From Siderastrea siderea (lineage: Eukaryota > Cnidaria > Anthozoa > Scleractinia > Rhizangiidae): DNA of 64,000 nucleotides. A model generated the notes under the pieces. The model ran no database searches. It worked only from the letters and a program-made list of their open reading frames with translations, and had not been told where the DNA came from. The position numbers and the translations under genes were made by a program. The stretch is from NCBI GenBank assembly GCA_964030785.1, contig OZ034967.1:46126033-46190032 (forward strand). Direction: 5' to 3'. Shown in pieces: positions 43,928 through 52,785 of this stretch. Positions within the stretch are counted from its first letter, which is position 1, and the number at the start of each line of letters is the position of its first letter.

Positions 43928-44416
43928 GTTGAGGCAAATTGTAATGAAACGAACCGAGATCGCTTCTTTTAAACCCTTTTTTTCATACCACGTGATTTTT
44001 ATTTAGATTACATAATTTGAGTCTTTCACGTGAAACACAACACGTAATGGTTTTGTTGAATTACATAACAGTGACTTTTTGAATTACACAACACGTGCTG
44101 GTTTTAGTTACACAATGAGGGGAGGAGGGTACCCCTATAAACGTGTATTTTCACGAGTCTTTCACGTGAAACACAACACGTGATGGTTTTGTTGAATTAC
44201 ATAACAGTGACTTTTTGAATTACATAACGGTTGAACACGTGAAACACAACACGTGCTGATTTTAGTTACATAATGAGGGGGAGGGGGGTACCCCTATAAA
44301 CGTGTATTTTCACGTGTTATTGTTATATAACCCGGTTATATAATTCCCCGTAATTCATTGCGAGTTGAGACATTGGCGTTATAAAAGGAGAGAGCGAAAG
44401 AAGGTGAATTCAAACG
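43928..44416. promoter_or_regulatory. bidirectional promoter with CACGTG repeats, unit 1
   Basis: It lies between the divergent polymerase and plus-strand genes. Two direct repeats begin at 44019 and 44155 (period 136 bp), each with TTCACGTGAAACACAACACG and a downstream GGGTACCCCTATAAACGTG. The palindrome CACGTG occurs many times. A 9-bp inverted repeat TTATATAAC/GTTATATAA with a 3-base centre lies near 44327-44347. TATAAAAG at 44380 sits 37 bases before an ATG at 44417. TTTAAAAG on the minus strand near 43968 serves the polymerase side. Confidence 0.6.
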
Positions 44417-44809
44417 ATGTCCTGAGCGGACGAGATCTTGAGAGAGAAACTTTTGGAACAGTTCGAAGCATTCCGAGTGGAACGAATTTTAGCGGAAATC
44501 AAGAAGGAGTGGGTGTTCGACGAAAGCGTTACTGAGTTCGGAGAGCGGTTGAAAGAGAGAGAACAGTTGACACAGGCAACCCAGGTAGCACGAGCCACTT
44601 ACGTGCGAGAGCATTGGACCCTGAGTCTTTATCCGCAGTTCACTTGTGAGTGGTTCATCAAAGGATTGGATTGTTGCTGGCCGTCATGGAGACACGAGTT
44701 CAAGAAACCCAAGACTCCACCACCTCCGAAAACCCAGTTATCAACAAGCGAATTCAAGAAACCCAAGACTCTGCCACCCCCGAAAACCCAGAGATCGAAC
44801 CAGTGGTGA
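44417..44809 (+). CDS. leader ORF with internal TGA, unit 1
   Basis: The ATG at 44417 is followed by TCC and TGA; the same frame is then open to 44809 (about 130 codons), encoding a charged helical stretch (LLEQFEAFRVERILAEIKKE) and two copies of a Pro-rich FKKPKTxPPPKTQ motif. No further ATG is in this frame. A perfect GTGAGT donor sits at 44646. The ATG-Ser-stop start and the open frame are the same in all four units, which suggests a small upstream ORF, a spliced leader or an old shared lesion. It overlaps the downstream gene in another frame. Confidence 0.35.
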
Positions 44810-45615
44810 AATAACCCAAGACCTTGTTTGTTCCAAAGATTGAACCGAGAGTGGTTGCCATTGCTGATAGTCATTGGCAGAAACTTTCTCCAGAGATCCA
44901 AGAGAAAATTGAAATGATGGCGGCGCGTGAAGTTCATCGCCAAAAGTTGAACAAGGTGTGTGAAGAAGACTTTCTTTTGGTTGAACAATGTTTTGTGTGC
45001 AAAAAAGAAGAGTGGGGGATGTTGTCGACACCCTGTTGCCAAAGACCTGCCCATTTGGAATGCTGCCCTGCCCCCATTCATGTTCATACCGATTTGCGTC
45101 GAGTTTGTATGATATTAGATTTGGAAGGCTTCGTCCTCAAAGGGAAAAGAGTTGTTGTTCGCGAAGTGGGATGGTGTGACATGCACGGATTTTCCGACAG
45201 CTTTCATTTCAAACCTGAACCTGACATTCAGTTCAACTCTCTCTCTCCTGCTGACAAGCGTACAGTAAATTATGTGTTCCACAACATCCACGCGCTTCCT
45301 TTTGAAGCACGCCCGCGAGAGAACGCCATCGATGGGTATTTGGTTGATTTTGTTGTCAAAACCTTGTGTGAAAAACTCTCTACCCTTGAGAGAGATGTGG
45401 TCGCCTACAAGGGTGGAACGCTTGAAAAACAATTATTGACGCGATTAAATATTCCTCACGTCGATTTAGAAGCGTATGGCTGCCCAAAACCCAATCGTTT
45501 ACGTTTTGATGGATTCGAACCTCTTTTTGATTGCGGTCATCACATTCATTCCCATTCCCACTGCCCACGAGTGGAGACATATTTATTTTACCAATGGTTG
45601 ACTTGCCATTCTTGA
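44650..45615 (+). pseudogene. Cys-rich protein with possible ECHC/DnaQ-like domain, unit 1 (nonsense)
   Basis: Same 321-codon frame as in units 2-4 (described at 50125), but with TAA at 44812-44814 where the others have AAA, leaving a 263-codon open part from 44824. The rest is essentially identical to the other units. Confidence 0.6.
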
Positions 45616-45666
45616 TTTCATGGAAGAAATGATCACGTACCGGATTTGTTGTTTGATTCCTAATAG

Positions 45667-47112
45667 GTCATTGAAGAAATGGAAATGACGGCGACAATGA
45701 TTTGGTGTTCTTATTGTGAACAATATCACTTTAAAAAACATTTAGACAATAAACCCGAGATGCTTTGGTGTTGGCAGTGTGATGCACATCATCCATTAAT
45801 TCGAATTTGTTGACCCTGTAGGTGTTTTCAGAAATGTGGTCGTCGTCTTTTTTCCGTCGGTGCTATTGGTGTAATAGATATCACCTGTTGGCATCTACTC
45901 GATTACTGAAAAGGATTTGTGACGATCTTTTCAGGTGATGACCCAAATGACAAAGGAAAAGTGGCATCGCTTTAGTTGTGTTCGATGTGAAATTGATTTT
46001 TATTGTAAATTTCAACGGTGGAAAAAACAAATGGCTATTGTACGCATGATGAGAGTGTATTTGAAAAGTAAACGAACTTGTTTCTTATTGTTTTCAGGTC
46101 CACGTTCAGATGGACTTCTTACTCGATTGACATTACTCTAAGTGTCATCAGTGTTACTTTAGGCTTAGACACATTTATAAAAATAAACAGAATTTCTCGT
46201 ATTCTTCCACATTATCCGACATGGCAGATTGTAAGTTTAAAACGTAGTACACATGATGAGAGTGTTCAGGTCATGAGTGTCATGAGTGTGTCATGAGTGT
46301 CACGAGTGTCATGAGTGTTCATGAGCGTTTTCAGGTCCACGTTCAGATGGACTGCTTTTTCATTCAATATTATTCATCATTATTATACGTTTAAAACATA
46401 AAGATCGTTTTTAGAAGACACTACTTGTTCTTTTCAGGTTCACATACAAATGGATGCCTTGTTTTAAGTATTGGCTGACCTCGAGAATGAAATGATGTAA
46501 TGTTTGACTGCGAACTTTAAAAATGTATTTTTTCAGGTGCAAGACGAAATGAAGAATTCTCCAAAGTGGCACCGTTTTCGTTGTTTGCCATGTGAATTGA
46601 AATTTCAACATAATTTTTCATTCTCAACAAAGATGTGAATTTTGAAACGCTTGTTGAAGTTATGTTTTGGTTGTGAGCGTCCACTTCAATTGTCCTCCGC
46701 AGGTTCATTTACAGATGACCTCTTCCGTGAGTTGGCATCGCACTGAATGTTCCCATTGTTATGTCAAGTTTTTGCAAACTTTGAGACGCGCCAAGTTGCT
46801 GAGATTAAGAAAACATGCTGTTAAGAAAAGTTTGTTTTATTAATTTTTCAGGTGCACCAACAAATGGAATTTGGCATATCTATTTGCATGTGTTCCCCGA
46901 AACATATTTCTAAAGAAGCCAATTTTTGGAAAAAGTATGAAGGTATTATTCAAGGAGTGGGTATCAAAGGAATAGGAATTAGGAGTGTTTTAGAAAGGCG
47001 TGGATGGAGAGGTAAAAGAGTTGAGTGGGAAAAGTTGACTGGCTGTAAAATGTATGCCCAATGTAGATGTTGTAACTGTAGTGAAAGGGAATTGCGAGTG
47101 CAACTGTTGTAA
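45667..47112 (+). other. array of nine acceptor-preceded mini-coding cassettes, unit 1
   Basis: Nine cassettes start at 45667, 45822, 45935, 46098, 46335, 46438, 46537, 46703 and 46852. Each follows a tract ending in AG (mostly TTTTCAG) and opens V-x-x-[Q/E]-M: VIEEM, VFSEM, VMTQM, VHVQM, VHVQM, VHIQM, VQDEM, VHLQM, VHQQM. Several then give W-H-[R/Y]-x-x-C-x-x-C: WHRFSCVRC (3), WHRFRCLPC (7), WHRTECSHC (8), with variants RRCYWC (2) and IWCSYC (1). Most end in their own stop 33-50 codons later; cassettes 5 and 6 are degenerate and 9 is longest (86 codons, three further Cys pairs). In unit 1 cassette 4 has TGA where units 2-4 have the Trp codon. They look like alternative terminal exons of the upstream gene; splicing itself cannot be seen here. 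Confidence 0.65.
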
Positions 47113-47127
47113 CATTGTATTCAACTA

Positions 47128-49404
47128 GAATGATGTTTTGGCTTCAAACAGTCGTTTGAATGTCAGACACCCTTCTTTGAGTAGGCGCACATCTGATTCA
47201 CAATAGGCCACTAACTCTTGTTGAAAATCAAGGACTATTTCCTTGTCGCGCTGGTCTTTGTGCCACTTTTCAAATTCCTGGCGGGCGTCTGGTGCCATGC
47301 TTTCCGGCATGTAGTAGTCGACGGCTGGAACAGGACCCACATACCACTGATTTTTGGGAAGGTTGAATTTGTGTGGAAAGTAACCTTTTTTCAGTTCAGT
47401 CAATCCGAAGGTTTTTGGAAAGGCTGAGAGGGGCATTTGAAAGAAACTCATGGAGTCGATGAAGCGAATTCGATCGTGTTCGACTTCGAGTAGCTTGCAC
47501 CCGTTGCGGAGCTGTTTGACGATTTGATTGTTGCCATGGTATTCACCGACGACGAAGTATCCGTCATACCCTTGAAAGCTGTGGGCTAACACAAACACGG
47601 GGCGTGTGTCATTTTCCGTTAGCGTGTCAAGCCATTCGAGAAAATCTCTCAAACAGTGTTCTCCTTTGAATCGGAAGGGTCTGGTATCCAACTCTGTTTC
47701 TGCAACGACTAAATTGGCCTCGTGTTTTTCTCGCGGTTGCATGGCTTCGATGTCAAAGAAAACATGAAGGGGTGGTTTGTCTTCTTCTTCGTCTTCATCC
47801 GCTGATTCGTGATCACCGTCTTCTTCATTGGCGCGCAAAGTTTGAAGACCTGCAGCAGCACCGCGTTTGGGTTGAGCTCCACCCTGTCGTTTGCGTTTAC
47901 GCTTGCTTTTCTTTTGCTCTTCTTTTTTTTCCTGAGGAGTAGGGGCTTTTTGAATGAAACACTTGTGGGTGGTGGATTCTACGTACTCGTGACAAGACGG
48001 ACAGTCTATGTAACCACACCTGTGTCGCTGATTGTTTTTGACACCCGATTCCAGTTTGAAACAATGAGGACATCTGCGGTTTTTGAAACAGATGGTCAGT
48101 TGTGGATCGGGCACAAGTTTGCCGGTGTGATCTAGAGTGCGATGGGCTTGAAAACACGTGTCCCCGAAGAAGTTCCGATGACAACGATCGCAGCGTTGAG
48201 TGGCTTTGAGACCGCGAGGGAAAGCCTCGTTGAAATCAGGACACCCGGACTGTCGACAAGCACGACAAAAGCTCTTGTTGATTAGACATCGATGACGAGG
48301 GCTTCAAACAGTGAGCACAAACATAACTCGAACCGAAAAATCCTGTGAGAGTGGTAATGACATCGTAATGTCCTTTTTCATGGAGCAAAATGATTCGTTT
48401 TTCATCTGGACCCGTGGGCGGACTGAAAGCCTTGCGGTGAAAAGAGCGATCGGCATCGACAAGGATGAGACGGTAGTCGAAGAGAGAGGGTGTGTGACTG
48501 AACTGTGTGAGTTCCTCATAACCACAAGGACCCTGCGTGACGTTGGCCTCGTGGTGGAGAAGCACTGCAAGTTCTTTTTGTATTTTTCTCCCTCTTCGAA
48601 TGGACTCCCATTTAGTGTGGTTGTCCAGTCTGGCTTTGGCAGTAACAATGGCTCTTGCACAACATAAATTGTCTTCATTGTTGATGCGAAGGATTGATTT
48701 TTTGGAAATCTTCAGAAGGGAAGTGGGGTTATGACCTGGCTTGACATTTCGCTTGCTTCCGCTACCTTCCGGGGGTTGCATGACTTGTGTGATGGATAAT
48801 TGAAAGGAATCATCCATTTCGAATTGCTCATTGCTGTTGAGGGCTTGACTCAATCGATTGAAAACACCGTCTAGACGTTCTCCACCTTCTCTCCATTCCC
48901 CAGCGCGTAACCCCCAACCTTGGAAATTGGATGTTAATCGATCGGAACTTAGCGTGAAATAGAGACGATCTTGATCGTTTAAATCGGGTGTTGTTTCTAA
49001 GACACGATTAACGGCACGCCTCAATCCCTCTTGCAATGCCGGAACCAATTGGGGTGTGTCCACAAAGTTCCCTGTTTGCCTCAAACGCGTGTTGAAATGT
49101 CGCTCGCGAACTCCCATGTGATTGCTACGACGATCGATGTAGGGTTCGAGCTCAAATTCAAATGCACCTCTCGATGACCGTGTATTGATGGCACCACCAC
49201 TCTGTCGAAGGAGACGTGTTTGAAAGGCGCGCTGGCGCTCGAAGTTGTCCATGACTTCATTGCACAAAGTATTTTCTTCCTCATCGTTTCATAACAAATT
49301 AAATCATCGTCTGAATCACTGAGGTCTAAACCAAGGGACGCTAAGTGGGTCTCATAGTTTCTTTCAACATTTTCACCAACATCTTTAGGTAGTTGGTTTG
49401 CCAT
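47128..49404 (-). pseudogene. polB: truncated polymerase (zinc fingers and exonuclease only), unit 2
   Basis: The N-terminal extension, zinc fingers and exonuclease motifs are present, ending FEAKTSF at the junction where TAG follows at once; the Vsr-like and polymerase domains are absent. Two deletions break the frame: 13 bp near 49285 (N-terminal extension; open frames 49404-49081 and 49267-48236) and 14 bp near 48297 (first zinc finger; open frame from 48114 to 47125). Unlike unit 1, it keeps the 15-bp finger segment and has no TAA at the extension/finger border. Could at most make exonuclease fragments. Confidence 0.85.
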
Positions 49405-49891
49405 GTTGAGGCAAATTGTAATGAAACGAACCGAGATCGCTTCTTTTAAACTCTTTTATTCATACCACGTGATTTTTATTTAGATTACATAATTTGAGTC
49501 TCACGTGAAACACAACACGTAATGGTTTTGTTGAATTACATAACAGTGACTTTTTGAATTACACAACACGTGCTGGTTTTAGTTACACAATGAGGGGAGG
49601 GGGGTACCCCTATAAACGTGTATTTTCACGAGTCTTTCACGTGAAACACAACACGTGATGGTTTTGTTGAATTACATAACAGTGACTTTTTGAATTACAT
49701 AACGGTTGAACACGTGAAACACAACGCGTGCTGATTTTAGTTACATAATGAGGGGGAGGGGGGTACCCCTATAAACGTGTATTTTCACGTGTTATTGTTA
49801 TATAACCCGGTTATATAATTCCCCGTAATTCATTGCGAGTTGAGACATTGGCGTTATAAAAGGAGAGAGCGAAAGAAGGTGAATTCAAACG
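49405..49891. promoter_or_regulatory. bidirectional promoter repeat region, unit 2
   Basis: Same layout as at 43928-44416, with a 2-bp shorter first TCACGTGAAAC site. TATAAAAG and the TTATATAAC/GTTATATAA inverted repeat are conserved. Confidence 0.55.
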
Positions 49892-50284
49892 ATGTCCTGA
49901 GCGGACGAGATCTTGAGAGAGAAACTTTTGGAACAGTTCGAAGCATTCCGAGTGGAACGAATTTTAGCAGAAATCAAGAAGGAGTGGGTGTTCGACGAAA
50001 GCGTTACTGAGTTCGGAGAGCGGTTGAAAGAGAGAGAACAGTTGACACAGGCAACCCAGGTAGCACGAGCCACTTACGTGCGAGAGCATTGGACCCTGAG
50101 TCTTTATCCGCAGTTCACTTGTGAGTGGTTCATCAAAGGATTGGATTGTTGCTGGCCGTCATGGAGACACGAGTTCAAGAAACCCAAGACTCCACCACCT
50201 CCGAAAACCCAGTTATCAACAAGCGAATTCAAGAAACCCAAGACTCTGCCACCCCCGAAAACCCAGAGATCGAACCAGTGGTGA
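49892..50284 (+). CDS. leader ORF with internal TGA, unit 2
   Basis: Same ATG-TCC-TGA start and open frame as in unit 1, unchanged apart from a synonymous change. It overlaps the 321-codon gene in another frame across the 54-bp duplication that encodes the Pro-rich motif. Confidence 0.3.
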
Positions 50285-51090
50285 AAAAACCCAAGACCTT
50301 GTTTGTTCCAAAGATTGAACCGAGAGTGGTTGCCATTGCTGATAGTCATTGGCAGAAACTTTCTCCAGAGATCCAAGAGAAAATTGAAATGATGGCGGCG
50401 CGTGAAGTACATCGCCAAAAGTTGAACAAGGTGTGTGAAGAAGACTTTCTTTTGGTTGAACAATGTTTTGTGTGCAAAAAAGAAGAGTGGGGGATGTTGT
50501 CGACACCCTGTTGCCAAAGACCTGCCCATTTGGAATGCTGCCCTGCCCCCATTCATGTTCATACCGATTTGCGTCGAGTTTGTATGATATTAGATTTGGA
50601 AGGCTTCGTCCTCAAAGGGAAAAGAGTTGTTGTTCGCGAAGTGGGATGGTGTGACATGCACGGATTTTCCGACAGCTTTCATTTCAAACCTGAACCTGAC
50701 ATTCAGTTCAACTCTCTCTCTCCTGCTGACAAGCGTACAGTAAATTATGTGTTCCACAACATCCACGCGCTTCCTTTTGAAGCACGCCCGCGAGAGAACG
50801 CCATCGATGGGTATTTGGTTGATTTTGTTGTCAAAACCTTGTGTGAAAAACTCTCTACCCTTGAGAGAGATGTGGTCGCCTACAAGGGTGGAACGCTTGA
50901 AAAACAATTATTGACGCGATTAAATATTCCTCACGTCGATTTAGAAGCGTATGGCTGCCCAAAACCCAATCGTTTACGTTTTGATGGATTCGAACCTCTT
51001 TTTGATTGCGGTCATCACATTCATTCCCATTCCCACTGCCCACGAGTGGAGACATATTTATTTTACCAATGGTTGACTTGCCATTCTTGA
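50125..51090 (+). CDS. 321-aa Cys-rich protein with possible Maelstrom-like ECHC / DnaQ-like fold, unit 2
   Basis: The intact frame opens at the ATG at 50125 (another Met 12 codons on). Residues 17-50 hold two 18-residue repeats of the type R-x-Q-E-T-Q-D-S, followed by a basic KKPK patch. Residues 104-139 form a Cys cluster (CFVC 114-117, CC 129-130, H/ECC 135-139), a likely zinc-binding module. The C-terminal part has LDLEGF (156-161), REVGW, FHFKPE, LSPADKR, VAYKGGTLEKQLL (251-263), GCP (277-279), DCGHH (294-298) and HCPRVETYLFYQWL (304-317). The E...C...H...C order recalls the ECHC form of the RNase H/DnaQ-like Maelstrom domain and related proteins in insect and cnidarian mobile elements. 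That assignment is inference from motif order. The gene is divergent from the polymerase and followed by the cassette array. Confidence 0.65.
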   Translation: MVHQRIGLLLAVMETRVQETQDSTTSENPVINKRIQETQDSATPENPEIEPVVKKPKTLFVPKIEPRVVAIADSHWQKLSPEIQEKIEMMAAREVHRQKLNKVCEEDFLLVEQCFVCKKEEWGMLSTPCCQRPAHLECCPAPIHVHTDLRRVCMILDLEGFVLKGKRVVVREVGWCDMHGFSDSFHFKPEPDIQFNSLSPADKRTVNYVFHNIHALPFEARPRENAIDGYLVDFVVKTLCEKLSTLERDVVAYKGGTLEKQLLTRLNIPHVDLEAYGCPKPNRLRFDGFEPLFDCGHHIHSHSHCPRVETYLFYQWLTCHS

Positions 51091-51141
51091 TTTCATGGAA
51101 GAAATGATCACGTACCGGATTTGTTGTTTGATTCTTAATAG

Positions 51142-52770
51142 GTCATTGAAGAAATGGAAATGACGGCGACAATGATTTGGTGTTCTTATTGTGAACAATA
51201 TCACTTTAAAAAACATTTAGACAATAAACCCGAGATGCTTTGGTGTTGGCAGTGTGATGCACATCATCCATTAATTCGAATTTGTTGACCCTGTAGGTGT
51301 TTTCAGAAATGTGGTCGTCGTCTTTTTTCCGTCGGTGCTATTGGTGTAATAGATATCACCTGTTGGCATCTACTCGATTACTGAAAAGGATTTGTGACGA
51401 TCTTTTCAGGTGATGACCCAAATGACAAAGGAAAAGTGGCATCGCTTTAGTTGTGTTCGATGTGAAATTGATTTTTATTGTAAATTTCAACGGTGGAAAA
51501 AACAAATGGCTATTGTACGCATGATGAGAGTGTATTTGAAAAGTAAACTAACTTGTTTCTTATTGTTTTCAGGTCCACGTTCAGATGGACTTCTTACTCG
51601 ATTGGCATTACTCTAAGTGTCATCAGTGTTACTTTAGGCTTAGACACATTTATAAAAATAAACAGAATTTCTCGTGTTCTTCCACATTATCCGACATGGC
51701 AGATTGTAAGTTTAAAACGTAGTACACATGATGAGAGTGTTCAGGTCATGAGTGTCATGAGTGTGTCATGAGTGTCACGAGTGTCATGAGTGTTCATGAG
51801 CGTTTTCAGGTCCACGTTCAGATGGACTGCTTTTTCATTCAATATTATTCATCATTATTATACGTTTAAAACATAAAGATCGTTTTTAGAAGACACTACT
51901 TGTTCTTTTCAGGTTCACATACAAATGGATGCCTTGTTTTAAGTATTGGCTGACCTCGAGAATGAAATGATGTAATGTTTGACTGCGAACTTTAAAAATG
52001 TATTTTTTCAGGTGCAAGACGAAATGAAGAATTCTCCAAAGTGGCACCGTTTTCGTTGTTTGCCATGTGAATTGAAATTTCAACATAATTTTTCATTCTC
52101 AACAAAGATGTGAATTTTGAAACGCTTGTTGAAGTTATGTTTTGGTTGTGAGCGTCCACTTCAATTGTCCTCCGCAGGTTCATTTACAGATGACCTCTTC
52201 CGTGAGTTGGCATCGCACTGAATGTTCCCATTGTTATGTCAAGTTTTTGCAAACTTTGAGACGCGCCAAGTTGCTGAGATTAAGAAAACATGCTGTTAAG
52301 AAAAGTTTGTTTTATTAATTTTTCAGGTGCACCAACAAATGGAATTTGGCATATCTATTTGCATGTGTTCCCCGAAACATATTTCTAAAGAAGCCAATTT
52401 TTGGAAAAAGTATGAAGGTATTATTCAAGGAGTGGGTATCAAAGGAATAGGAATTAGGAGTGTTTTAGAAAGGCGTTTTTAAAAAAAGTTTGTTTTATTA
52501 ATTTTTCAGGTGCACCAACAAATGGAATTTGCCATATCTATTTGCATGTGTTCCCCGAAACATATTTCTAAAGAAGCCAATTTTTGGAAAAAGTATGAAG
52601 GTATTATTCAAGGAGTGGGTATCAAAGGAATAGGAATTAGGAGTGTTTTAGAAAGGCGTGGATGGAGAGGTAAAAGAGTTGAGTGGGAAAAGTTGACTGG
52701 CTGTAAAATGTATGCCCAATGTAGATGTTGTAACTGTAGTGAAAGGGAATTGCGAGTGCAACTGTTGTAA
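51142..52770 (+). other. mini-coding cassette array, unit 2
   Basis: The same nine starts as in unit 1, at 51142, 51297, 51410, 51573, 51810, 51913, 52012, 52178 and 52327, plus a duplicate of cassette 9 at 52510 (period 183 bp). Cassette 4 keeps the Trp codon, giving DWHYSKCHQC and 49 codons. The first copy of cassette 9 is cut short by a TTTTTAA end; the second is full length with Gly to Ala at codon 8. Confidence 0.65.
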
Positions 52771-52785
52771 CATTGTATTCAACTA

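Larger units (their letters stand above)
41641..47127. repeat. tandem array unit 1 (5487 bp)
   Basis: The unit runs from GAATGATGTTTTGGC inside the polymerase gene to the end of the last cassette. It continues leftward into intact polymerase sequence, so this is the junction between one longer element copy and the array. It differs from units 2-4 by lacking the 183-bp duplication at its right end and by several small indels (net 171 bp). Confidence 0.95.
47128..52785. repeat. tandem array unit 2 (5658 bp)
   Basis: Starts at the junction where the end of cassette 9 meets polymerase sequence (GAATGATG), with at most trivial microhomology. Private differences from the other full units include a T to A change in GAAGTACATCGCC near 50408 and CTAACTTG near 51549, so the units are distinguishable. 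Confidence 0.95.

Noticed and set aside
44629..45580. Minus-strand open frames antisense to the Cys-rich gene (and their copies in units 2-4)
   Set aside because: They are shadows of the plus-strand frame; their composition follows from the repeat and codon bias of that gene.
45935..46141. Cassette 3 and cassette 4 as one continuous exon
   Set aside because: The open frame does run through the cassette 4 acceptor, but it then reads cassette 4 out of its conserved frame, so the run-on is probably incidental.
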